DNA from: Plantago major
Taxonomy: Eukaryota; Streptophyta; Magnoliopsida; Lamiales; Plantaginaceae
Direction: 5' to 3'
Length of the DNA stretch: 64,000 nt
NCBI GenBank assembly: GCA_026545765.1
Contig: CM048839.1
Location: 44,934,677 to 44,998,676, forward strand
Position 1 is the stretch's first letter. Each line of letters starts with the position of its first letter. Below, in pieces: positions 45,121 through 56,860 of this stretch. The position numbers were made by a program, and so were the translations under genes. The notes beneath the pieces were generated by a model. The model was not told the origin of the DNA and made no database searches. It was given only the letters and a program-made list of their open reading frames with translations.

Positions 45121-48100
45121 TTTCAACCGAAACTCATTCGATTCGATTCAGCCGATTCGATTAAATTTTCTTGATTCAAATTTCTTGATTCATTAAATTA
45201 TTATTATTATTATTATTATTATTTTATCATTTATTTACACAACCCATCTTTTGTACGAGGAAAATAAGAAAATTTATCCAATTGAGATATTTTCAACCTT
45301 TTTCTTTCTTTCTTTTTAACACGACTTTTAGTAGATCAATGAAATAAAAAGTATAGTTACGATTCAGACATCTTCTTTTCTACCGTAAAAGTTGAGTTAA
45401 GATAAGAACTACGAACCTCGAGATCATTCAAACCTGCTCACATACTTTCAGACGCATTCTCTAACTAATTGTAGGTAAAATTGTAATTTTTTTGGAGGTA
45501 AAATTGTAATTTTTTGGAGGTAAAATTGTGAATTTTTGGAGGTAAACTAAAACTAATGTTTTTCTTAGGGTTGGAGTTTTGGAGGTAAAATTCTGATTTT
45601 TCGAGGTAAAATTAACCACTAACAATCGATTTTTCTAAGGAGAATTTTTTCTAACTTAAATCAGAAATTACTCAAATTACGCAAAAAAGTATAAAACAAA
45701 ATTATGTTAGTCAAATATACTTAATTTATTTTTATAATATAATTTTATTATATTCTTTCACGTGTAATTTATAGATAATCTGATCAACGCCCGTAAAAAG
45801 TCTCTTATGAATTTATTAATGAATAGGATGTAGTATTCATTATTATTAAAAATGGGACAAATGTAATTTCTTGATTCGTTTAGTTTCATTGCTTTGATTT
45901 GATTCGATTCGATTCAATTCAAGAATTTCAAATTTGAAAAGAGCCTAAGTCTTGACTAGTAATAAATAGGTAGGGGGCAGAGGATCGCCCCTACCTAATT
46001 CCTCTTCGAGGGGTCCACAAAGGAGAAATTTCAGAGTTAACACGAACTGTGAAGGTAGCCGAGCAGACACAATTAAAAATAAAGGGTTCCGAAGGGTAAA
46101 ATGCACAAATGTACCATGTGTTATTCGAAATATGCATAATGCATTCACGTTTCGAAATCGTACGAACGTATCTCACGTTTTAAAAGTATGCACACTTGCT
46201 CCAATAGTGGTGTGCATTATACTCTCCATTTGTGCAAGTGTGCTTATGTTTTTTAGCAAAAAAATCTTAAATATTCACTAATTATCATAACAATAAATTG
46301 ATTTTTCTTTAAAAAAAATGTAACACATATAACAAATATTATTGTAGTCTTAAAAAAAATTATTAAGGATTATTTAAAATTAATTTTTTTTATCAAAAGG
46401 TACAAATTAAATATCAAAAGTTCAAACTCATTCATATCCATGCAAATGCAACCTAACCTAGCACCAAAATAAGCAAATAAAATAGCGTTTTGATAAGGAT
46501 TGGGAAGTTGGAGGCGATCAATAAATGAGGCACATGGGTGCATGTGTGTTTTGGTGGGTGGCCATGAAAACGTATTAGCAACACACAATTGGATATCTGC
46601 TCCTTTGCAAATGCGCTCTGACTTTGCACCTTTCTCGTGTATGTATGTATGTAGTACTCTTGAATTTCATTCTATGACCATCAATGCCTTCGCTGCAAAC
46701 TTTTATTAACCTACATGATTCACTTATTTGAGATTGTTTGATACAAAACTAAAACATTAAGTTAAGTAAAAATTTAGATATTTTTTAATTCTATTTTCTG
46801 AATTTTACATTGTTAGTCAAACAATCTATTACGTCTCGCAAACTTTATACATTTGTCATTTCAAACCGTACCATAGATCTTCATACATTAATAATCAAGT
46901 AATCTATTCTACATCCAACAAATATTAAACAATTTCATATTTTAACACAAATCACACATTTTGCAACTAAATTACACTCTTTCCACATTTTTAAAAATAT
47001 TTTATCACTAGAATTAGCGTAACACGCGTGTTACTACGTTATATTCCAACCTAATATGTATTTATCTCCGTCCTACATAAAAGGTATTTTACCAATCTAT
47101 GTGCGTAACTTTTCATGTGAATTAGATATTCTTTGTAATATACATTACTAACATGATTGTCGTTGTAACATCGACCCTGTAAACTCACTGGGTACTTAAA
47201 TTTTATACAAAGCTACATAAATTTTGATAAAGGACCAAAAGGATAATAGTGCACACAGGAAATCCATCCATATATCATTGAATAGTACTTCTTAGACATA
47301 TTGGTTTAAACTCTTAATTTGATTAAGGAAGAAGTAGTTCAAAGTGACAAAGAAGAACAAATATCATAGATCTAATTTCTTAGACAAACTCTAGACCTAT
47401 CAGAACGACGATTAACAACCATTCTGATATCAGGAAAACGCTGAAATTTAAGGTACTAAAAACCGACCAAAATACTAAAATTAAGTTTACAACACCTGGA
47501 AGATAAGAATCAGAAAGAGGATGATGGACTAATCAATATTGCCAGCAAACCAACAAACTCCATGGATAAACCAAACTCACAGATTCTGGCTAGGTCAAAT
47601 TTACAGATTATTCCAGGTAAAAATTTCTAAAAAAATCATCATCATTGTAAATATGCTATATTCACAAGTTTAGCTTTAGAGAGTAGCAAAGAATATAAAT
47701 CTTTATAGTTCACTTCAAAGTGTCATGATATCAGCTAGAAAGAGACGAAGACAATAAACAATATAGTAACAGCTACTATGTAATAGCACTGGTTTGAGGA
47801 TTAACATTCAATTACTCACAAGTCACAAACAAACTTCAAAAAAGTATTAACACTACAGCTACTATATATTAGTTCTATATTTTAGCTAGGAATTTCATCA
47901 AACACTAATCTGCCATAATCCAAACAAAAGAAAAGTCGATAGGCAACTAATTGTATGACATGCATTACCAGCTTATTGGAACTCAACAGCAACACTGTCA
48001 AGTCTCGCGGTGCTCACTGGAATTGAAGTGGCACGTCCTCTTCAACCTTGAAATTCTCATTCCAATTTTGAAATCCATCTTTCTTGGATTGTGGAAAGTG

Positions 48101-49996
48101 CTGTGATCTTACCTCTTTTTTTTTTTTTTTGGCGAGAACTCTCTTCCTCCAAATTAAAATCGAGAAGAAAGAAACCATGGGCCCGGACATCAAGAAGAAG
48201 ATGAGGGGAAGGCTACCAAACCGGTCTGAGGAGTTCGGATCTTAGTACTGTACTTTGCAGTTGGAGTGTTAATATTTTTTTGAAGTTTGTTCTATTGGAA
48301 GCTGTGGGCAAGGCGGAAAATTTGAGAGGTATGACATCTGGAATTTCTCGTAATGGAAGATGCGAATTGGGACTGCATATGGATAGGAAAATTAGTTTGA
48401 ACTTAAAGACATCGCAGAGACTGAACAGAGATAATATGATCAGAAAGGGGAAAAGAGAAGTTTATTGTTTGTTGGACTATGGATGAGTGTGGGTTGTGGA
48501 CCGACAAGCGCTTATTCGGGCTTCACACGCGCCAACCTTTTTGGTTATATACTAATACTAATTATAATTACTTTAAACTGTCACCTAAAACTCCACGCTA
48601 GCCTCTAATATGTGAAGGGGGAGTAAATCCTATTTCAATAGTACTAATGGGATCCACATCACATAGCCTTCTTGTCTTGTACACGATGCCACTATCTCTC
48701 CACCAACAATATTAGATCACTAGTGTGAGATGAGGACCATGTACTTAGTAAACATATTTCTTTACACATGTTGAAGTACAAGGAGCCATTATTATGCATT
48801 AGTGTACAAGGAAATTAAATTCAGTAGAAGTCAACTTATGCAATGAATTACTTGAGAAAACTTTCAAGTCCAAATTTGCAGAGAGAAATACCAAGAAGAC
48901 ACAAAGGAAAAAATCCAATGCAAGAATATTAGGCACATTAGTCATTTTCATGCTCTCTTTGTACCAAGTTGGTGTTGGGGATAAGGTTATGATGGTAAAA
49001 CTGGTGTCTCAATTATGTTTCACTCAAAAACTACAACTAGGAATATGACAACTTAGACAACCTGATAGCTACATTGCAGCTCTTTTGTATTATGTGTGTC
49101 AATCCACCAGAGGTTTCTGGAAACTCATCCATCACTAATACCAGTACCTATCCTACACCTGCGGATTGCCTTGATAAAGGGTTAGTCCAACGTGCAACTC
49201 TAATTAACAAGGCGACCTTTAAGTCCTTCTAGGTTATTGTACCAAAGTTATAAGACATCACAATCGTAGATTACTGTTTCAAATGCCGACTAAAATCATA
49301 CTATTAGCTAGAAGTTCGCATGAACCACAAGATCCAGCGAACCACTGTTTTAAGTTATTACAGCACAGGAATCTATCACATGAGAATAGGTTTTGTAGCA
49401 CCGCACCAAGGATAGACTACTATGATACATTAACCAGGAATGAAAATAAACATTTTCGAAGCAAATGACCGAGCTAACCATAAGAAACAAAGATATCAAA
49501 AGCCACAAGTAATCTGGAATATCCCAAGGGCTAATGAATCTATAAAAAGCATCGCGTATAATGTTAGGCAAAACGCTTTTATGCAGTAAATACTGTAGAA
49601 AACACATCCTGGTCCTCACAGGACACCCAAGAACTTATCACAAACCACATGCAAGCCCTTTAACCATAATGTGTTTTTAAAAACAATCACATCAAAAATT
49701 TATGGGCAAGATGCCAAAATCAGAGGCTTTAAAGGACCCATTGCGAAACTTAGTAGTTGCCCCCACGTGAACAAAGAACAGACTGAAAGATAGTGACCAG
49801 GGTGTTTGCACCTAACCCACATTATTTCCATCAAATTATATCTCCAGTTGACAGATAATACTATTCCAAGCACATACTAATAACTATACAATATTTCCTT
49901 TTGTAAGATAAAAAGAGAATAAGATAATTCACATTAATAATAGAGTCATAAAGATGAGGAGAAATGAATAGTAGAAGGATGAAAATATCATCCATA
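45121..49996. other. Intergenic stretch, no gene recognised
   Basis: Contains a TTA microsatellite (about 45198-45224), ATTCG-type repeats near 45130-45165 and 45900-45925, a GGAGGTAAAATTG tandem repeat (45471-45547 and around 45580-45620) and otherwise unassigned AT-rich DNA. A poly-T run followed by a GC-richer stretch at 48110-48240 looks like a leader region on either strand, but no gene could be built from it. Sequence just below 49997 should include the bHLH 3'UTR. Confidence 0.5.
45471..45547 (+). repeat. Short tandem repeat, GGAGGTAAAATTG units
   Basis: Units of about 22 bp (GGAGGTAAAATTGTAATTTTTT) repeat three to four times here. Related units reappear at about 45580-45620 after an intervening segment. 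Confidence 0.85.
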
Positions 49997-51251
49997 TTAG
50001 CTAGGGGGAGTCTGGCCTTCTCCGAGCTGATACTGTGCAGAACCTGTCCATGACAAAGAACTGGAACCAGAAAGGAGCTCAGCCAACGCACTCATGGCTC
50101 GTACCTATAAAATTTGAAATAGAAACTTAAGTATCATCACAAGAACCCGCAATGCATCATACTTCTTCGTGCATACCCAATCAAGGTATTCAATGCAGTA
50201 GCTCAAGAAATTAATTGCACAAAAAGTACTAACAGTGATTTGGTAACACTACGGAGTAACAAACTTTAGAAAATAAAGTAATTAACAAGAAATTAGTTGA
50301 ACGTAGCCAATTCTCCATCACTATATCGAGATGCATCAAAATCAAATGCTCTACAATTCATTCGTTCATAGACAACCACCAAAGATTTTCAGTTTTACTG
50401 AAAAGAATGAAACCTCTGAACAATCAAGTAAAGCAGAAGCACATAAATACAACAAGCATGTTATGAATAACAATAAAATCAATGGCAAAGAAGACTAGCA
50501 TGTTCATATGTCCATAAACAATCCTATCAAGCAATTCACTAAAACAACATAAGATCATCAATGAAGCATCCAACAAACAAACAATCAAGCAAGCAATTCA
50601 TCAAAGTAAGAACATAAAATCATCAATAAATCATTAAACAAGCAAGCAATTCATCAAAATAGAACATAATTATACCTGCATTTCAAGTGCAGCAATATAA
50701 TCACTAGCTTCATCCAACACAACAGGCAAGGGCTGTTTCCGGCAACCTGGAACCAAGTGGCCTAAAACCCGCGCCTTCCTCTGAAAAGCCGGCAATCCTT
50801 TCGACCTCAACCGCGCAACACTCACCTTCGATTTCCTCCTGCTGCTACTTCCTTCTGTAATCACAGTCATGACATTACGCTGTCGTTTCACAATATTATT
50901 ATTCTTCTTCTTCTTCATAAAATTCAGCTTCAACCTATTGGTAAGTATCGCTCTGCTCCACCTCGACCTCCCCTTCGCCGTCGCAGCCAAGACCGTATCA
51001 GCCGCTTCCCTGACCCGCTTCGGAGCAGCCGCGGAGCTGTTTCCACTGTTCTGGCGGACTTGCCGCAGCGCACGGAGGAGCTTGGAGGAGTAGATTTGCT
51101 GCTGGACGTCAGATTTCCATTCGATTGAGGAATTCTCCTGTGGTAGGGTTTGGTTATGGATTTTCCTCTTCTTATTGATCTTCTTCCTTCGTTCGGGATT
51201 TAGTGGTGGAATCGGAGATGAGATGGTGGTATAATCCATGTGTTTCTCCAT
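49997..51251 (-). CDS. Atypical bHLH regulator of the bHLH147-150 / AIF group, 227 aa
   Basis: Exon 1 is 50676-51251 and exon 2 is 49997-50104 (stop TAA 49997-49999), with a GT...AG intron in phase 0; total 227 residues. The N-terminal half has the group-specific region (YSSKLLRALRQVRQN, REAADTVLAATAKGRSRWSR, ILTNRLKL). Residues about 150-205 form a helix-loop-helix (KARVLGHLVPG, loop CRKQPLPVV, LDEASDYIAALEMQVRAMSALAELL). The preceding basic stretch lacks the His-Glu-Arg pattern of DNA-binding bHLH proteins. Arabidopsis relatives (AIF1-AIF4, IBH1) act in the nucleus by pairing with other HLH proteins and restrain brassinosteroid-driven growth; the same role is inferred here. The intron splits helix 2. 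A minus-strand GT...AG intron at 51262-51488 probably lies in the 5'UTR. No defect is seen. Confidence 0.92.
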
Positions 51252-51261
51252 TTATATGATA

Positions 51262-51488
51262 CTGTGATTCAAAAACATGGAGTTAGAATCGGAATAATGA
51301 AATGACTGACACAGAGTAGATTCAAAGCAGAAGTTCAGTTCCTTCCGTGTAAAGTGAAACGAAAAGCTACTGAATCATCGATTAATGACGATTAGATTAA
51401 ACACAGGCAGGATTATAAGGTAATTACAGGCAATTAGTGAATTGAAATCGATTAAACAGTGAAGAAATGGAGATAGATGCTTAATTAC
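51262..51488 (-). other. Probable 5'UTR intron of the bHLH gene
   Basis: On the minus strand GATTCTTCAG is followed by GTAATTAAG, and GAATCACAG lies ten bases before the start codon, giving a 227-bp GT...AG intron in the leader. The upstream leader exon (51489 to about 51600) is pyrimidine- then A-rich. Inferred from splice-site context only. Confidence 0.6.
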
Positions 51489-51831
51489 CTGAAGAATCGT
51501 TCTGTTTTTTTCTTTTTTGCTTTCTTCAGATTGATATGAGAGTTTTGGAGAAAGGAAGATGGAGAATTGCTTGAGAGAGGAATAAGGAGAAGGCACGAAG
51601 AAGAAGATGGAGATTATGAATGTGCATTTTGTTTGTTTAGTTTGATTTCATTTCATTTCTTCACATGGGTTGGTTTCTCTGTCAAGACAGGAGTCACAGA
51701 GGCTAAACTTTTAAAGGGCATGTGGGTGGGGTGCCGGCGTACATATGTTATGTATGTGGTTTCTGCCTGCTCCTCATGTCGTCCTCCTCTATTTACAAAA
51801 TTCTTTACGGGTTTTATCCTACCGATAATTG

Positions 51832-53182
51832 AGGAATTTTTTTTTAAAATATATCACAGACACTGTCAGTTTATATACTACTTAATAACTCCGTATAATA
51901 CGTATATTTAGTAAAGACACCCAGTATAAACTATAAACTCCGGCCAAATTTTTTGCTCGAATTCGGTGCGTGATTTCACTCGCCGGCTACTATGTACGAA
52001 CTAGACACGTGGAGGCCTGTGGTTTAATCTCAAATTTTAAGTTACAATAAAATAATTCAACAAAAAAAAAAAAACAAAAAATAGATGAGGACACGTGTAG
52101 GGCTCAGAATTAATCTGAAAAAAGATTGAAAATTAAATTAATCTTTTTTTAATTTCAAAAATAGGAGTGGGCACTTGTCTCACTCTCATTTAATCTGAGA
52201 CAATAATTAAAAAAAAAAGCAAAAACTTAAAATTAAATAAAAGAAGTAGAAACAGAACAGGCGGGAGTCTCCTTCACTCACTTTTATCATTAACCCTAAT
52301 TGCCATACCAATTAGCAAAATTCACTCTGCAAAATCCATACCAATGAAACCGATTATCAAGATTCCGACATTGTATACGAGATGAAGAAGCCCAAGAAGA
52401 ACATACCCAGAAGAATTATTGATGTCGAGTGTCCTTCATGTAAATCTCTCACTCTCTGTTTTTTTGTTAGTTAATCTTTTGAGTTTAAAAAGTCGATTCT
52501 TATTTTGTTTCTATGATTTTGTCTTCAAGTAGTAGTTGGGAATGATTCCTTGATGACAACCAATGAATCTTCGTCCCAGATGCGCATTCGTAAATGCATA
52601 TCGATACACGGCAATTTGACCACATCAGAAATTCCATCAAGTTAGTCGCCGAGAACAAATCTGACGCATTTAATCTTCCATCTCCCACAATTTGCTTCAC
52701 CGATTTGGGGTTTTCGGTTCTAGGGTTCTTCCCGTTCTTTTCGATTTGGGTTTTTTTCTTTTCAATTAGGGGAGAATTTCCCATTTTATGTTTAACTTTC
52801 TATCAAATTTTTGCTTTTAAAAGAGAGTGAGACAAGTGTCCACTCCTATTTTTTAAATTTAAAAACAAAAATTAATTTAATTTTCAATTTTTTCCAGATT
52901 AATTCTGGGCCCTACACGTGTCCCCTCATTTTTTTTTGTTGAATAACCATTTTTTTCGATTTTATTGAAACTTAAAATCTGAGATTAAACCACAGGCCTC
53001 CACGTGTCTAGCGCGTACACAGTAGCCGGCGAGTGAAAATCACGCACCAAATCCGAGCAAAAAATTGGTCGGAGTTCATAGTTTATACTGGGTGTCTTTG
53101 CTAAATATACGTATTATACGGAGTCATGCATAGTTTATACTGGCAGTGTCTCACTTTGTGGTATATTTTAAAAAAATTTCCT
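51832..53182. mobile_element. Mutator-like element with about 380-bp TIRs, Pack-MULE candidate (1.35 kb)
   Basis: The arms 51832-52215 and 52803-53182 are long inverted repeats of each other. Matching blocks include GACACCCAGTATAAACTA / TAGTTTATACTGGGTGTC, GACACGTGGAGGCCTGTGG / CCACAGGCCTCCACGTGTC and GAGTGGGCACTTGTCTCACT / AGTGAGACAAGTGTCCACTC. Flanks are GATAATTG (51824-51831) and GATAATCG (53183-53190), an 8-9-bp duplication with one mismatch. The 590-bp interior is richer in coding-like sequence: a plus-strand piece with ATGAAACCGATTATC and ATGAAGAAGCCCAAG, and a minus-strand piece (VKQIVGDGRLNASDLFSATN). No transposase. Long TIRs plus such filler is the Pack-MULE pattern; donor genes are unknown. 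Confidence 0.75.
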
Positions 53183-53194
53183 GATAATCGATCG

Positions 53195-53410
53195 AGACCT
53201 AACTATTTGAACTAATATAGTTACCGATCCCTCTTATTAATGTTTTGTTCAAAGGCTTGGTAATAGAGTCACCAAGGTATGAATTAACTATTTTTCCATT
53301 TCATCTGTTAGGATCGGTCGGTCGTCAAACTAATCTGCAGCAGTGTGTGATGGCCATAGACTTAACTATTTGGATTGATATAGGTACCGATCCCATTTGT
53401 CAATGTTTTT
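53195..53410 (+). repeat. Diverged local duplication
   Basis: TAACTATTTGAACTAATATA followed by GTTACCGATCCC and AATGTTTTGTTCA (53199-53252) recurs as TAACTATTTGGATTGATATA, GGTACCGATCCC and CAATGTTTTTGTTCA (53363-53415). Two degenerate units about 164 bp apart, just before the solo LTR. Origin unknown. Confidence 0.65.
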
Positions 53411-53419
53411 GTTCATACG

Positions 53420-54951
53420 TGTTAGGAATATCTGTTTAGATTTTGATCAGCAACCTAATGACTTATCTTAGCACAGAAAGGTGGTTAGTATTCTTGGTTC
53501 ACTTGAACACTGTAAAAGAGGAAAATCACTAAGTATGATAGTCTAGCAAATCTTGTATAGGATGTTAGGTCTCTGAATGAAATTTTTCTATCTTTGAAGA
53601 AGACCAAGAAGAAGGCATCCAGCAGGAGAGTTCAACATATTTAAAGATTTGAAGACTGCACAAGATTGCTGAAGACAAAGGTCATCAGATACCTATGTCC
53701 AGATATCTTGAATAAACAAGTGTTTTTCAATAAACAAGTTTTGCAAAAAGATATCTGAGAACGCAAGGTTTCTGAACGAGGAAAAGTGCCTACAGATATC
53801 TACACTCCTGGATAAAACTATGTTTCTGGGAAACAATGTTTCAACAAGTATCTGGAGATGAGAAGGTCTCTGGAAAGGGACATGCAATGCTTCAGAAAGC
53901 GTGCATAGTTCTGTTGGCACTACAGGACAAAAATAGTACAATGCAGTAAATGCGCAGGCAGAGACATCTGAACAAAAGAGAAAATCTCTGAAAAGAGACA
54001 ACGTCTTCTGCAGTACTATTTTCAGATATCAATAGTTTGAATTTCATTAAGCCTAACGGATACTATTCAAACGGCATGATTTTCAACTATAAATATCTTC
54101 ACTTAGAATGCTTGAAAGACACACTGAACTCACTGAAAATACCAAGTCTCTCTGATAATACAACTAGTGGTATCTTTCTCTCAAGCATACAAGTCTTCAA
54201 CCTACTTATTCTTCAGCTTACAGTTGCGTCTAAGCTCTTGAATTCTAAGTAGCACGAAAGTTATAAGTGTCATGATCCTTAACAAGCATTGCTATCTGTG
54301 AAGGAGTTGAATCAAAAGATCAAGTATCTGAGATTCATTCTCTAGAACATTTATCATAGATTTGGGTCAGTAAAGAACATATCACCACACATTGTGAAGT
54401 GTGTTAAGTGACTCTTGTTCAAGAAGGTAGTATTACATAACTGTAGAAGTTATTAATCTACCAAACCTGACAAACTACCTTAATCAACACCTTAAACGGC
54501 GTGGAGTACAGGAAGTATCTGAGTATAGGAAGTACTTGGCTGAGAAAGCCGGGGAATAACTCAGGGGGAACACTTGGTTGGGAACCTAGTGTATTTAGGA
54601 ATCGAGAGAAGATATTTGTAAGGTGAACTCACTTATATGTCTTAGTGGATTCTAGGTCTGAGAAAGGCCGAAGTGGATTAGTTGAAGGATTACGCCACCT
54701 TCAGATACCACTATAAAGATCAGTGTTATTTACTTTCTGCAATTTATTACTTGCTTTATTTACCTTGCCGAGTTATTACACATATCTTGCTGAGCACGTA
54801 CACTTATCACAGAAAAGTCTTCCGCTCTCTGAAATTAAGTATTAGATATCTTCACAGATATCTGAGTTTGTGTTTATCGACAAAAGTTGTAAAAGACTAT
54901 TCACCCCCCCCCCTCCTAGTCTTTTTCCTTTGCCGTTATCTGGACCAACAA
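53420..54951 (+). mobile_element. Solo LTR, Copia (Sirevirus-like), 1.53 kb
   Basis: Begins TGTTAGGAATATCTG and ends GTTATCTGGACCAACA, with TG...CA termini and a perfect 5-bp direct repeat ATACG on both sides (53415-53419, 54952-54956). Near the 3' end the run TATTCACCCCCCCCCCTCC followed by TAGTC is the C-tract motif common at the end of Sirevirus LTRs. No internal retroelement sequence adjoins either side, so unequal recombination between two LTRs most likely removed the rest. Fossil; the intact duplication suggests it is not ancient. Confidence 0.85.
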
Positions 54952-54956
54952 TACGC

Positions 54957-56629
54957 TTGTTAACAATCGTCCAATTTGAGACTGGGCGTGTATTTTTGCT
55001 TTCACCAAAATTTCTCCGGCTACATTTTATCTGAATTGTTATTAACCGATGTGGGATTTATAATATTGCAGAGTTGTCAGTGAAACTTCAGGACATGTTT
55101 CCATATATTAAAAAAGATATAATATGAAAATACGACAAGTATCAAACTGTTAATAAAATGAGTGATGGAACAAACGTTTACCTTTAATCTTCAAAAACAC
55201 CATATGAAAATACGATAAAGTTTTGAAGTATTCATTTTCGAAACTTATGTTCATAATAATACTGGCCAAATTTCTTTGAATAACATATTAGTATGAGTCA
55301 CTCACTAAAAAGGTTGTAAATTGAAGTTGCATTTTAACAAGTTTTATATTTATTCTAATTTTATAGTTATTGTTCTTTCAAATTTCAAAGACACCATATA
55401 TCCAAGAAGAGTTTTCACAAAAAAGAAAATCTGATTTTATCTACATTTTGGTGACATCTCATTAGATAATTCGAGAAAAATTACTCAGCTAACTCCGGCA
55501 AACATATTAATCTAGCCTCGTGGGATTTTCATTTCACTTTTGGTATCCTAGAAGACAAATTGTACATGTAGTCATTGTTGGCTCATTGTAGTAACCAACT
55601 ATCAATGATGTGGTTCACTTTCAAGTGTTTTTATCCTTGTATTTTGAAATCACCCTTGCTTCTTTTATTTTTTTCTTTTCCAATAGTTTGATAAACACCC
55701 AAAATAAACATCAATCCATTAGTATGCAGTTAGATGCATAAACACATAAAGTTTTGGACAAAATTGTTGATGAAGCTTCCTAATTACATTACTCTTACAA
55801 GTTGGGTTTATCTTTTCGTCATGGCATGGGATTTAAACCAAAACGATATGTTTAAAGTGACCCAACATCTAATCGTGGCTTAGTATTATAACCAAAATAT
55901 GTAATCCATGGATGGAAACATCATCATATATTCACATTGGAAATTCAATAGTAAGTACCATCTAGCTAATCAAGATCTTCTTGGTTGTCAAGTAAAGTGT
56001 ACAGTACTTATTACTACTACTACTACTACTATAAAGCTAGCTGTATGAGTAATAGTTTGGTTACTTGTCGATTATCAACATTAATTAATAATCGTTAGTG
56101 CTCTTTTAGCTTTTAGAAAGTGAGAATAAAGCCTGTTTATTTATTTTACCACTAGTATTAGAGGAAGCCTATTAAACCCCTATAACGATGCAAAAGAAGC
56201 ACATACATGTGCATTTTGCACTAAATTAACTACTAAAGATTTGTTCTAGCTTAACTTTCTCTTCTTATAATTTTCTATATTATCCTGATGATATGGCTAT
56301 TAAGGACGACTTCTTTGCAATTATCCGGTGAATTCTTTAGCGTTAACGTTTGGAGACCACAAAGCACAAATGAAGACGAATCAGAGGAATGAAACATGGG
56401 CTCGCTAGATTTGTGCTAGGGAGGTTTTAGTTTTAACTTGTTCATGGGCGTTTAAACTTTATTTGGAATGGAAAAAATTAAGGAAAATCAAAAGGTAAAA
56501 TGAAATTGAAGCCAAGTTTGTAAATAAAAAATCCAAGGTGGGCATGGTATTCGGAACTTACATATTACATATTCTAAATAATGACTTCCTTCTAAAACAT
56601 CTTTGAATTTTTTCTATAACATGAGTATT
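54957..56629. other. Intergenic stretch, no gene recognised
   Basis: No supported gene. A (CTA)n microsatellite lies at about 56010-56031. Confidence 0.55.
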
Positions 56630-56860
56630 TTCAGAATTAATACTCATTTCTTCCAAGCTAAATCAAAACCACACCGTAGCTGATTGTGGCCAAAATCTTA
56701 TAAAACTTCAAGAAGTCTTTAAAAAGGGACTCCTATTTCAAATAGGAGACCGAAAATGTCTAGAAACTCAAATCACATTTACCTCTCGAAATAGCCACAA
56801 CTATTCTTGGCATCCCAATTCAAAATCCTGAGTTGGGAGACACAATTACTTGGGACTCAA

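Noticed and set aside
48110-48490. Possible leader or first exon near the poly-T run and ATGGGCCCGGACATC
   Set aside because: No continuing exons, domain or consistent splice sites could be found on either strand.
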